A stretch of 13,906 bases of DNA from Candidatus Sifarchaeum marinoarchaea (GTDB taxonomy: Archaea > Asgardarchaeota > Sifarchaeia > Borrarchaeales > Borrarchaeaceae). The stretch covers positions 1 through 13,906 of the forward strand of contig JAECRW010000029.1 in assembly GCA_016294985.1 (NCBI GenBank), read 5' to 3'. Under the pieces are notes generated by a model. That model ran no database searches, had not been told where the DNA came from, and saw only the letters and a program-made list of their open reading frames with translations. Positions 6,578 through 13,906 of this stretch are shown here, piece by piece. The position numbers were made by a program, and so were the translations under genes. Within the stretch, counting starts at the first letter, position 1, and each line of letters starts with the position of its first letter.

Positions 6578-8731
6578 TCACAGATTAAAAAGTTTCCTCA
6601 GTCGCTTATTCTTATGATAGAGATTTCTTCGATAGAGTTCTAGAAGAAAAGGAATACCAAACAGTACAAGAAAAGACAATCCCGCAGCAGAGGCAAACGG
6701 TTCTTCGTATTTTAATTCAATAGTAAAATCTCCAGTATGATTTATGTTCATTTGAATGAACCCTTCTGCATTTCTTGAAACGTCTACTGGGATGTCATTG
6801 ATAAAAGCCGTCCAATATGGAAAGTATGCCTCCTTGATGGTTATTTCTGCAGGTATAGCAAGAGCATTAACCTTAATAACGAATTTTTCAGCGGAAGATC
6901 TTCTGAAGACGAATTTATCGGCCAAATAGTCTGGATTTGTTGTAATCATGCTGATTTTGAATTTCGCTTTGTAAATAAAGATGCCGTCAGCATATAACTC
7001 CAAATTGAATTCACTTAATGGAACAAGGTCTGTATACTGAGCATCCCCAAGAAGTATCCATCCAATAGCAAGATTTTCAGCATTTTCGATAAGGTTACTC
7101 CAAATTTCTGTTCTATTTGCGTCGAGAGACAGGTAATTGATGGAATAAGATCTTATCGACCGAAGTGGAGTTAATAAACGCCCTTGTGGATACCAGCCGT
7201 CAATGATCGACTTATTACCGCCAATTACTGGAAAGGAATAGATCCAGTTAGGACACTGTATCGGTAAGATTCTTCCAGAATCCTTTTGATTCTCAAAATA
7301 TGCGAAAACTTCATGTGGAAGTGGATGGTTTGTACGATATAAAGAGGCATCTGTAGTATAGCTGTTTAATTGAATTAAATTCAAAGCGAGGAGAGAGATT
7401 ACCAGGCCAGTGAATACCAGAAGTCTCTGGTGTTTCGTATGGATAGGATATGATGAGAAAGTATTAACGGAATAAAACATTGTTAGGACTTGATCTAATA
7501 CAAATCCCCCAAGGATTGCCAAAGGGATAGAAGAAAACAGGATAAAACGGTCAGGATCTAATTTTTGCCAATATGGCAATAGTTGATATAATAATGCTTC
7601 ATCGCCTTGCCCAAGCCAGAAAAATAAGATAAACCAAATAATGCAGAAAACTACTGATGCTTTTTTTTCAATAAACTTAGCTGTGCTAATTGAAGGAATA
7701 TGGAAAATCAGGGTTAGAACTGCAAAGCCAAGTAAAATCAGATATATGATGTCTAACAGATCTTGGAAGATTATATACGAGGAGATTGACACAAAAGCAA
7801 TAATTGCAAAAAAGAATAGAAGAACGAAACTACTTCTTCGAAAAAATCTTTGAAGCAATCCTTCAAGGCGTTCTTTGAAGACCGCAAACACTAAAAATAC
7901 GCCTGCAAAAAGCATAAGCAAAACTTGCCCAAGTCCAATAGATTTGATATCTGTTATTGTATCAAAAATAGTATGTGAGCCCAGAATAGACCTGTTAATA
8001 AAAGGATTTGCTTGTAATTGATTCAAGTTTAGCATAAATGGAAATGCCCAGAATGCGGCGAGAGTAAACGCACAAAAAAGTACAGATACTACTATAAGAA
8101 TACTTGTGGAGATTTTAACTCCATTTATTCTTTGATAAATAATAAAGAGTGGAAATAATAGACTAATATAAAACGCAGTGAGATGATGAGTAAGAATAAT
8201 GCTGCCTAACAAAATGTAGGACAGTACAAAATATTTTGAGTTATTAATACGCAAGAAAATAGCAAAGAAAAGACAGACGAGTGAAATAACTATAATATTT
8301 GGATATCTATCCATCCGCATCAGGTTCAATAGGATTTCCGGTATTCCGCTAAACAAGAGCGCTGCAAGAAGGCCCGATTCTTTTTTAAGTTTGAGTCCTT
8401 GAGTAAGTGAATAAATTGATAACGGTGTCACTAGAGCATAGAAGATAATTTCAATGAGTTTGTATGCTAAGATAGGCGGTATTCCGAAGTGCATGGTAAA
8501 AACCGCGACTTGATATGACAACGGAGGATAAAACAGAGAAATTGGATAACCTCCGTACCAGGATTCGGTCCAACTCGGGAAATGACCGAATGTTTTGGTA
8601 AATTCGTAAATATAGAGGCATTTGAACAGATGGCTGTTCGAGTCGGTTCCAGAAGGAATACCCCCATATAGTCTTGGATGTGCCATTAGTAAATTTATGA
8701 TGATGACGATGATTAGACCAAATTGAATCAC
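6578..8731 (-). CDS. GT-C-like multi-pass membrane protein (PTPS-related membrane domain)
   Basis: A 717-residue integral membrane protein with a first helix at about 3-17, roughly a dozen further helices up to ~450, a soluble outer domain at ~460-685 and a last helix near 687-705 followed by a basic tail. After the first helix come GTDSNSHLFK (28-37), FPSWTESWYGGYP (51-63) and FYPPLSY (67-73), the layout of the 6-pyruvoyl-tetrahydropterin-synthase-related membrane family (PF10131) and of GT-C glycosyltransferases, in which an acidic residue of the first outer loop (here Asp30) is catalytic. A TTH-like motif LTHHLTA lies at 180-186. It probably transfers a sugar from a lipid-phosphate donor on the outer face; the next gene downstream encodes a DPM1-like donor synthase, which fits. 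The family's PTPS name is historical and does not imply pterin chemistry. Start: GTG 8731 is the first standard start, but see the ribosome-site entry for an ATT 15 bp upstream. Confidence 0.8.
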   Translation of the reverse strand: MIQFGLIIVIIINLLMAHPRLYGGIPSGTDSNSHLFKCLYIYEFTKTFGHFPSWTESWYGGYPISLFYPPLSYQVAVFTMHFGIPPILAYKLIEIIFYALVTPLSIYSLTQGLKLKKESGLLAALLFSGIPEILLNLMRMDRYPNIIVISLVCLFFAIFLRINNSKYFVLSYILLGSIILTHHLTAFYISLLFPLFIIYQRINGVKISTSILIVVSVLFCAFTLAAFWAFPFMLNLNQLQANPFINRSILGSHTIFDTITDIKSIGLGQVLLMLFAGVFLVFAVFKERLEGLLQRFFRRSSFVLLFFFAIIAFVSISSYIIFQDLLDIIYLILLGFAVLTLIFHIPSISTAKFIEKKASVVFCIIWFILFFWLGQGDEALLYQLLPYWQKLDPDRFILFSSIPLAILGGFVLDQVLTMFYSVNTFSSYPIHTKHQRLLVFTGLVISLLALNLIQLNSYTTDASLYRTNHPLPHEVFAYFENQKDSGRILPIQCPNWIYSFPVIGGNKSIIDGWYPQGRLLTPLRSIRSYSINYLSLDANRTEIWSNLIENAENLAIGWILLGDAQYTDLVPLSEFNLELYADGIFIYKAKFKISMITTNPDYLADKFVFRRSSAEKFVIKVNALAIPAEITIKEAYFPYWTAFINDIPVDVSRNAEGFIQMNINHTGDFTIELKYEEPFASAAGLSFLVLFGIPFLLELYRRNLYHKNKRLRKLFNL

Positions 8732-8743
8732 CCAGTATTTTCT

Positions 8744-8759
8744 AATTACGATTCACCTC
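8744..8759 (-). promoter_or_regulatory. Strong Shine-Dalgarno pointing to a possible ATT start
   Basis: On the minus strand GAGGTG occupies 8759-8754. It lies 7 nt before an in-frame ATT at 8746-8744 but 22 nt before the first standard start, GTG 8731. The frame is open back to ATC 8752 and closed by TGA at 8755-8753. Use of ATT would add the residues before RKYWVIQFG, placing R-K in front of the first membrane helix as the positive-inside rule favours. ATT starts are rare, so this is a suggestion only. Confidence 0.35.
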
Positions 8760-8932
8760 GTTCTATGATTACTTTGCGTCTTTAAATCGAATATTGAATC
8801 GGAAAGCGTATACGAAAGAAAATGCTACGCCTTTAAAAATACTTCGTGCTACTCTGCGCGCGCATACACTTCGTAAGGGTTATATGGTGAAACATTGGCA
8901 GATAATGAACAAAAAAGCAGTGAGGGTTATAA
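8760..8932. promoter_or_regulatory. Divergent promoter region (GT-C-like gene / cupin)
   Basis: This non-coding gap separates two divergent genes. Toward the cupin, TTTAAAAATA lies near 8833-8842 as a possible TATA box, about 90 bp before the ATG. Toward the GT-C-like gene, an AT block including TTTAAA at 8781-8786 could serve the minus strand. A perfect 8-bp palindrome, CGTATACG, lies at 8807-8814, and ACTTCGT occurs twice (near 8842-8848 and 8870-8876). The assignments rest on position alone. Confidence 0.3.
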
Positions 8933-9283
8933 ATGAGTTCTATATTTCCTGAAATGATTGTAAATTTACCAGAGGCTGATATCCCCGTTAAAGGATTAAA
9001 AGCATACCTTCTACAAGGAGAAAGACAACAAATAATCTTTATGGAATTTTCCGAGGATACCGAAATTTCTGAACATTCTCACGAAGCACAGTGGGGCGTT
9101 GTGTTAAAGGGTAGAATTGATTTGACAATTGCAGGAGAAGACCATATTCTAAGAAAAGGTGAGACATATTTTATTCCAAAAGAAATTTCACACTCAGCAA
9201 AGATTTATGCAGGTTATTCGGATGTGACATTTTTCAATCAAAAAGATAGGTATGAAGTCAAAGAAAACAATGACGATAAATAG
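8933..9283 (+). CDS. Small single-domain cupin protein
   Basis: A 116-residue conserved cupin beta barrel. Motif 1 is HSHEAQWGVVLKG (48-60), giving His48 and His50 as metal ligands, with Gln53 in the usual Glu region; motif 2 is GETYFIPKEISHSAK (76-90), giving His87. The protein is nearly all barrel, with a short acidic tail (ENNDDK), no membrane segment and no extra domain, so it is a cytosolic metal-binding cupin. Small cupins of this kind include sugar-related isomerases, dioxygenases and sensors, and the substrate cannot be told. ATG 8933 is supported by GAGGG at 8922-8926 with 6-nt spacing. It is convergent with the phosphodiesterase fusion, with about 6 bp between the stops, and divergent from the GT-C-like gene, whose promoter region it shares. 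A link to the neighbouring surface-sugar genes is possible but unproven. Confidence 0.85.
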   Translation: MSSIFPEMIVNLPEADIPVKGLKAYLLQGERQQIIFMEFSEDTEISEHSHEAQWGVVLKGRIDLTIAGEDHILRKGETYFIPKEISHSAKIYAGYSDVTFFNQKDRYEVKENNDDK

Positions 9284-9289
9284 ATCACT

Positions 9290-11425
9290 TTAGAGCACGA
9301 TGCCAATTGATTCTTTGGGTGGGGGAATCCCAAACAGATAACTTAAGGTCGGAGCAAGATCTAAAATTCTGACTTCTTTATCGATTTTTACGCCCTTTTT
9401 GATGGTATGACCCCAAAGAAGGAAAGGTACTTCTCGTTCACCTTTGTCCCAGTGTCCGTGTGCACCTATACCTTTGTGAGATTGCCCATGGTCAGCCATA
9501 ATGATGATAACCGAATTTTTAAGTTTATCCTTTTCGTTCAACCAATCCAGAAACTCTGAAATCTTTATATCCGTCTCTTCAATTTTTTGTAGATACTTGG
9601 GAGATGAACTGCCAAATACATGTCCCGTCTGATCGGTTGAAATAAGTTGGATTATGAGCAGTTCAGGATCTTCTTTTTCAATGATTGATTCTGCTGTTTT
9701 AAAGATGATACCATCGATTAACTCGTTAGGACACACAGCACTTACTGGTTGTACAATTTTTTCTCCAAATGCGTCAATCAGGTGCACAATTGCAACTATC
9801 CGCCCTTTCATGCCATTTTTTTCAAGTACATCGAAAATAGACTCCACTTTAACTCCTTTTTTCCCGAAAAACGACTTAAGAACCAAATTACTTGTGACAC
9901 CATGCTTTTCTTTACTTGCCCCAGTAAACATGCTCGAAAAACAGACTACAGTTCTTGCAGGATATGTTGTACGCATATTCGAATATTCTGTACCTTCATT
10001 ACGCAAATGGTCAATTTTAGGTGTATTAGCCTCCTCTAAACGATCTTTTCTGCACCCATCTATTACAATAACATATATGCGATCCACAAGTCTTTCATTA
10101 TTAACATTTGTGGTATGAGCGCCCATTTCTTTTGGAATCGTTCTGAAATACAATACATGAGACGAGATTCCCATAACTATGGCAACTAAAAGGAAAATCA
10201 AGTAGAGAATGAAGGGATTGTGCGTCAAATTAGTTATAGGGTTACGAAGAAATAATGTAAGCAAAAAAAGTGAAATTAAAAACTTCGGTAACAGCTCAAG
10301 TGAATTTCCACTTGTAGAATCTGAATTGGTTAAAACAAGTTTCCAAAACCTTGTGAAGTTTGTAAGAGGTGTACCAACACGGAAATGATAGTAGACAGAA
10401 CCCCAAAGGAAAACAGTGAAGAAAAAATAGAAAGTCAAAATCAGAATCAAAGAAATTAGATCGATATACTGGAAAAGAAGAATGAAAATGCCTAAAAGGA
10501 TCCAAAGGAAAGCACGATACTGAAGCGGAAAGTCAAAGATTACAAAAACGATAATGAGAGGGATAACGAATAGGATCGACGGTATGAAGGTGTTGAAGTC
10601 TAATTCAATTGACCACAGGGATTGATTTAGTGCAAAAGGAAAGTAAGAACTAACGAAAACCAGAAACGGAATTATGAGAATGCGCAATGCAACAATAAAA
10701 ATAGTAAAAATCAAAAAGAAAGACTTTCCTTCGTTTAGTAGATTCCAAACACGTGCAGCATAGATTTCTATCCGTTTCGATTCGTATTTTTTCTCAAGAA
10801 ATGCAGGTGAGTCTACAGAAGTCGGCTGTACCGAAGGATAGTCCTGGCTTTTGATCTCCAGTGATTCTGCTGCTATTATTCTGCTCAATATTCTATCGAC
10901 TACAATCCCAATAAAGATTATGATAATAAAAAGACCGATAAACAGAGGTAATAAACTTACTCGAAGTTTTAAAATCTCTTGACCGATTGCAACAATGATT
11001 GATACTCGAACAAGTGCCCCAAACACCGTTATGGGAAAATATTTTTTCCAAGGGTATTTTGTTGCGCCGCAAACAAAATTCATAGGCCTAAAAGGAAGAA
11101 ATGGTATACAACGAGTTGCAATGAGAAGCGGGTCGCCACGTTTGTTAAAAAAATATATTAAGCGCTCAATTTTTTTCTTTTGTAAAAAGTTCCGAATCCA
11201 TGGGACTTTATCGGAGAGCAAATAAGTATATGAATACGAAATCATAGAACCTATGAGAAGTCCAATTGTCCCAATTATTATCGTGTATATAGGAGGCACG
11301 CTAGTCAATAGGACAATAATAAAAAACTCTAATGCTAATGCAGCAATCGGAACGGCTTCAATTGATATGAGAATTAAGAAAACTATAATGACAGATAAAA
11401 GTATTGGATCAAGTTCAAAAGCCAT
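9290..11425 (-). CDS. DedA/VTT membrane domain fused to type I phosphodiesterase
   Basis: A 711-residue fusion. Residues ~5-180 form a DedA/SNARE-associated (VTT) domain: paired hydrophobic stretches and the signature from GDPLLIATRCIPFLPFRP (97-114) to NFVCGATKYPW (116-126). Residues ~235-425 add about six more membrane helices. Residues ~448-711 are an alkaline-phosphatase-superfamily domain of the type I phosphodiesterase/nucleotide pyrophosphatase kind (PF01663): VIDGCRKD with Asp456, TTYPARTVVCFSSMFTG with nucleophile Thr492, STDQTGHVFG with Asp598 and His602, MADHGQ with Asp645 and His646, and GAHGHW with His656. All expected metal and nucleophile positions are present, so it should be active as a phosphodiesterase or phosphotransferase. 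Relatives include enzymes that add or remove phosphate-linked groups on lipids outside the cell, and VTT proteins move lipids across membranes, so a lipid-headgroup role is a fair inference. ATG 11425 has only a weak upstream AGGT. The gene is divergent from glycerate kinase. Confidence 0.88.
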   Translation of the reverse strand: MAFELDPILLSVIIVFLILISIEAVPIAALALEFFIIVLLTSVPPIYTIIIGTIGLLIGSMISYSYTYLLSDKVPWIRNFLQKKKIERLIYFFNKRGDPLLIATRCIPFLPFRPMNFVCGATKYPWKKYFPITVFGALVRVSIIVAIGQEILKLRVSLLPLFIGLFIIIIFIGIVVDRILSRIIAAESLEIKSQDYPSVQPTSVDSPAFLEKKYESKRIEIYAARVWNLLNEGKSFFLIFTIFIVALRILIIPFLVFVSSYFPFALNQSLWSIELDFNTFIPSILFVIPLIIVFVIFDFPLQYRAFLWILLGIFILLFQYIDLISLILILTFYFFFTVFLWGSVYYHFRVGTPLTNFTRFWKLVLTNSDSTSGNSLELLPKFLISLFLLTLFLRNPITNLTHNPFILYLIFLLVAIVMGISSHVLYFRTIPKEMGAHTTNVNNERLVDRIYVIVIDGCRKDRLEEANTPKIDHLRNEGTEYSNMRTTYPARTVVCFSSMFTGASKEKHGVTSNLVLKSFFGKKGVKVESIFDVLEKNGMKGRIVAIVHLIDAFGEKIVQPVSAVCPNELIDGIIFKTAESIIEKEDPELLIIQLISTDQTGHVFGSSSPKYLQKIEETDIKISEFLDWLNEKDKLKNSVIIIMADHGQSHKGIGAHGHWDKGEREVPFLLWGHTIKKGVKIDKEVRILDLAPTLSYLFGIPPPKESIGIVL

Positions 11426-11489
11426 GACAGCTCGTACCTATGAATTTTTTATAGTCAATTTCTTGATGGTGCTATGTGACAAATCAAAA

Positions 11490-11507
11490 GTGTATTTAAA
11501 AATACAC
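11490..11507. promoter_or_regulatory. 18-bp palindrome over a TATA-like box (candidate operator)
   Basis: GTGTATTTAAAAATACAC has perfect 8-bp arms (11490-11497 and 11500-11507) around a central AA. It lies in the 122-bp gap between the divergent phosphodiesterase fusion and glycerate kinase genes. The core TTTAAAAA resembles a TATA box about 45-60 bp before the glycerate kinase start. A dimeric regulator bound here would block TBP, so one or both genes may be controlled from this site. Confidence 0.5.
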
Positions 11508-11547
11508 CCCTTAACTCAGAAATTCAGATATCGAAACGCGGGAAGTA

Positions 11548-12927
11548 TTGGAATTGATTAAAAATAAAGCAGATTTAATAAAAAATGCACATACTGAAAA
11601 GGATAAACGATGTAGGGAAACGTTACTTGACATTGTAGAAAAAGCCATTTATTCAGTTGATCCAAAAAATGCAATCCAAAAATATGTGCGACTTGAAACA
11701 GATACTTTGCATATTGATAAACTCAAATTTGATTTAAAGAAACTGAAACGAGTCTTTGTGGTGGGGGGAGGAAAAGCTAGCGGCGCTATGGCAGAAGCAT
11801 TGGAAACGATTTTAGGCGATAAAATAACAGCTGGTGAAATAAACATCTTAAGAGAAACGAAAACACACTTTCACACTCATCATATTAATCTAAATGCGGC
11901 TGACCATCCCGTTCCGTCAATCGATGGCGTTCTTGGCGCAAAAAAAATGCTTAAGCTTGTGAATCAAGCTGAAAAAGGGGATTTGGTCATTGCCTTAATT
12001 TCAGGAGGCGGGTCTGCTTTGATGCCTTTTCCAGCAGGGGAGATTTCGCTTGAAGAAAAACAAGAAATTACAAAAGGTCTTCTTAAGTCAGGAGCAACGA
12101 TTCATGAGATTAATACTGTCAGGAAACATATTTCTGCTTTTAAAGGCGGACAATTAGCAAAACATGCCTGCAAGAATGGCGCAACACTCATTAGTTTAAT
12201 CTTATCGGATGTTGTAGGCGACCCACTGGATTCAATCGCATCAGGTCCCACTGCACCAGATGAAACCTATTACAAAGACGCAGTTGAAATTCTTCGTCGC
12301 TATAAGTTGTGGGATAATCTACCAGAGACCATAAAGAAACGTTTAAATGAAGGAATAGCTCAAAAAATTCCAGAAACACCTAAAGAAATGCCTCCTTCCT
12401 GTCATAACATTATAATTGGCAGCAATTTTATCGCTTGTACTGCTGCGAAACATAGAGCAGAAAAACTCGGAATAAATAGTATCATTTTGACATCTTCATT
12501 GGAAGGTGAGGCCCGCCATATTGGAACTGCGTTTGCAGCCATCGCAAAGGAAATTCATGCACATGGACACCCACTCCCTAAACCATGCGCTATCATAGCA
12601 GGCGGTGAAACCACTGTAACTGTAACTGGAACTGGAAAGGGAGGACGAAGTCAAGAAGTTAGTTTAGGTGCTGCCATAAAGATAGACAAATTAGAGGGGA
12701 CTGCTTTTGCATCTATTGGTACTGATGGAATTGATGGACCAACTGATGCAGCAGGAGCACTGATTGATTCTTCAACACTTTCACGAGCTAGAGAATTGGG
12801 CCTAAACCCTTTAAAAAGCTTAGAACACAATGATGCTTATCATTTCTTCCAAGAAATAAGTGATTTGGTATTTACTGGTCCGACTGGCACTAATGTGATG
12901 GATCTTCTCATTCTCGTATGTATATAG
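11548..12927 (+). CDS. gck: Glycerate 2-kinase (GckA/MOFRL family)
   Basis: A full-length 459-residue glycerate 2-kinase of the DUF4147-MOFRL family, which makes 2-phosphoglycerate from D-glycerate and ATP and feeds lower glycolysis, as in archaeal non-phosphorylative Entner-Doudoroff and serine or glyoxylate routes. N-terminal DUF4147 domain: VVGGGKASGAMAEA (71-84, Lys76), NAADHPVPS (116-124), LISGGGSALMPFP (150-162), NTVRKHISAFKGG (189-201), LSDVVGDPLDSIASGPT (219-235). C-terminal MOFRL domain: IAGGETTVTVTGTGKGGRSQE (350-370 region), GTDGIDGPTDAAGA (391-404), TGPTGTNVMDLLI (443-455). All conserved blocks are intact and length is normal. The frame opens with TTG 11548, but GGAAG at 11541-11545 is better spaced (8 nt) from the next TTG, 11554, so the true start may be two codons later. 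It is divergent from the phosphodiesterase fusion with a palindromic operator candidate between, and convergent with mutL 39 bp downstream. The symbol is given by family. Confidence 0.93.
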   Translation: MELIKNKADLIKNAHTEKDKRCRETLLDIVEKAIYSVDPKNAIQKYVRLETDTLHIDKLKFDLKKLKRVFVVGGGKASGAMAEALETILGDKITAGEINILRETKTHFHTHHINLNAADHPVPSIDGVLGAKKMLKLVNQAEKGDLVIALISGGGSALMPFPAGEISLEEKQEITKGLLKSGATIHEINTVRKHISAFKGGQLAKHACKNGATLISLILSDVVGDPLDSIASGPTAPDETYYKDAVEILRRYKLWDNLPETIKKRLNEGIAQKIPETPKEMPPSCHNIIIGSNFIACTAAKHRAEKLGINSIILTSSLEGEARHIGTAFAAIAKEIHAHGHPLPKPCAIIAGGETTVTVTGTGKGGRSQEVSLGAAIKIDKLEGTAFASIGTDGIDGPTDAAGALIDSSTLSRARELGLNPLKSLEHNDAYHFFQEISDLVFTGPTGTNVMDLLILVCI

Positions 12928-12966
12928 AGCACTATCACACTCCAGACCTTCAATGTAGAGAGTTAA

Positions 12967-13906
12967 TTAAGCAATCCGCTTAAACAACTTCTCCAATTGC
13001 TTATTGCTTATTCGTATCAATGTTGGTCGACCATGAGCACAGGTGTAGGGATTTTCGGTTAGGAATAAGTTTTTTATCAAGCGGAAACTCGTATCTGCGG
13101 AAAGTTTCTCACCAGCCCTGATAGCGGAATGACAAGCCATCAATTTAATTATTGCTTCTTTTAGTGTTTCCTTGTTTTCCAGATCGCCCGATGAAAGTAA
13201 TTCTTCAATCATTTCCTTTATTTCATTGATATTAATTGGACCGATCGGTAAACTTCGCACAACGAAAGTCGAGCCCCCGAAATGTTCAATATTGATCCCA
13301 TATTCGTTTAGCGAATCTAGATTATCTTTAAGCATCTCACTTTCGTGTGGTTTGAGCTCTATCGTTATCGGGGCAAGAAGATCTTGAGCATATATTGAGT
13401 CCCGATATTTTTTTGATATTCTTTCATATTGTATTCGCTCATCTGAAGCATGTTGATCCACTAGTATAAGCCCTTCTTTATCTTGAAATATAAGATAAGT
13501 AAAATGTGCTTGACCTAGAAGAATGAGATCCCCCAGTTTATCTACCGAAAATTCCTTCCTTAAGGGGGCCACAGATTCTGCCGATGGCTCAAAGTAACTT
13601 AGAGGTGGAGTAACTGAAGGAGTTTCAGGCTTACTTATATCAGGGCGTACAATATCTTCGATTAGAGTATCTGAATGTGTAATTGTTCTTAAAAGCGGCT
13701 CTTCTTTAATTTCTACAGAAGGAATGTGATCTTTTTCAGAGAGTGCACTAGAAATTGCTGTGTTAAGTGCTTCTAAAACAACTTTTTCTTTACTAAAACG
13801 TATTTCCCTTTTTGTTGGGTGAACGTTGATATCAATCTCCGTGGGATTTATTTCCAAATTAATAATTAATAGGGGATGTCTCTTTTTTTCTAGCAACTGA
13901 CCATAA
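12967..13906 (-). CDS. mutL: DNA mismatch repair protein MutL, C-terminal part (runs off window)
   Basis: The frame stays open to the right edge (residues YGQ precede the TTG at 13896, which is internal), so the N-terminal ATPase domain lies outside the window. Visible parts, numbered from 13896: the end of the transducer domain, with INVHPTKREIRF (23-34), the MutL box that follows the ATPase region; a proline- and acid-rich linker (~55-118); and a complete dimerisation/endonuclease domain from ~122 to 309. The latter has DQHASDERIQYE (147-158), an exact DQHA(X)2E(X)4E metal site, ACHSAIRAGEKL (254-265) and CAHGRPT (286-292), the other conserved endonuclease-type motifs. This is therefore a nicking MutL, of the kind found in organisms without MutH. 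It should act with a MutS, which is not in the window but may lie upstream on this strand. The stop is convergent with glycerate kinase. Confidence 0.95.
   Translation of the reverse strand, partial: YGQLLEKKRHPLLIINLEINPTEIDINVHPTKREIRFSKEKVVLEALNTAISSALSEKDHIPSVEIKEEPLLRTITHSDTLIEDIVRPDISKPETPSVTPPLSYFEPSAESVAPLRKEFSVDKLGDLILLGQAHFTYLIFQDKEGLILVDQHASDERIQYERISKKYRDSIYAQDLLAPITIELKPHESEMLKDNLDSLNEYGINIEHFGGSTFVVRSLPIGPININEIKEMIEELLSSGDLENKETLKEAIIKLMACHSAIRAGEKLSADTSFRLIKNLFLTENPYTCAHGRPTLIRISNKQLEKLFKRIA

Noticed and set aside
8760..8932. tRNA or other RNA gene in the divergent gap
   Set aside because: No cloverleaf-compatible arms or T-loop consensus were found in this gap.
9654..10118. 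154-codon + strand open frame
   Set aside because: It lies antisense inside the catalytic domain of the phosphodiesterase fusion, whose motifs are conserved on the other strand.
13894..13896. TTG as the start of MutL
   Set aside because: The frame continues to the window edge and the residues match the inside of the MutL transducer domain, so this is an internal codon of a truncated view.

Overview
The window looks archaeal. Reasons: frequent GTG/TTG starts, TATA-like AT boxes 25-60 bp upstream of several genes, a dolichyl-phosphate-type glycosyltransferase next to an AglD/UPF0104-like membrane protein and a large GT-C-like membrane protein, a GckA/MOFRL-type glycerate 2-kinase, and oligo-T tracts after genes. 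The gene mix would suit an Asgard-type or other uncultured mesophilic archaeon, but no gene here fixes the lineage, so this is a tentative inference.

Left part (1-3300) is accessory-looking. After a 557-bp stretch that holds only a possible decayed coding remnant (about 226-428) lies the main item of interest: a very large, single-effector-like TnpB/Cas12 relative on the + strand (558-3220). It is split into two overlapping frames. The first carries the long N-terminal part. The second carries the WED-like strands, RuvC motifs and the TnpB-type zinc ribbon. Restoring one A in an A5 run at 2226-2230 joins them into a single protein of about 887 residues. Its RuvC active site is atypical: Asp in motif I, Asp in place of Glu in motif II, His in place of the last Asp. 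The 3' end of the gene and the bases after its stop form nested stems (3196-3256), in the place where TnpB elements encode their omega RNA. There is no CRISPR array, cas1/cas2 or recognisable transposase in the window, so this looks like an orphan RNA-guided-nuclease-type gene, decaying or catalytically altered.

Middle part (3300-8760): a single-pass membrane hypothetical (+), then a minus-strand group. In transcription order it contains a GT-C-like multi-pass membrane protein (8731-6578), a DPM1/DPG-like GT2 glycosyltransferase (6492-5764) and an LPG-synthase-TM/AglD-like membrane protein (5116-4079). Together they suggest building and transfer of lipid-linked sugars at the cell surface. A 640-bp gap (5117-5763) between the last two holds broken, unrecognised coding-like segments and a T9A8 tract suited to ending transcription.

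Right part (8760-13906): a divergent promoter region, a small cupin (+), a DedA/VTT membrane domain fused to a type I phosphodiesterase (-), a divergent intergenic region with an 18-bp palindrome over a TATA-like box, glycerate 2-kinase (+), and the C-terminal part of an endonuclease-type MutL (-) that runs off the right edge.
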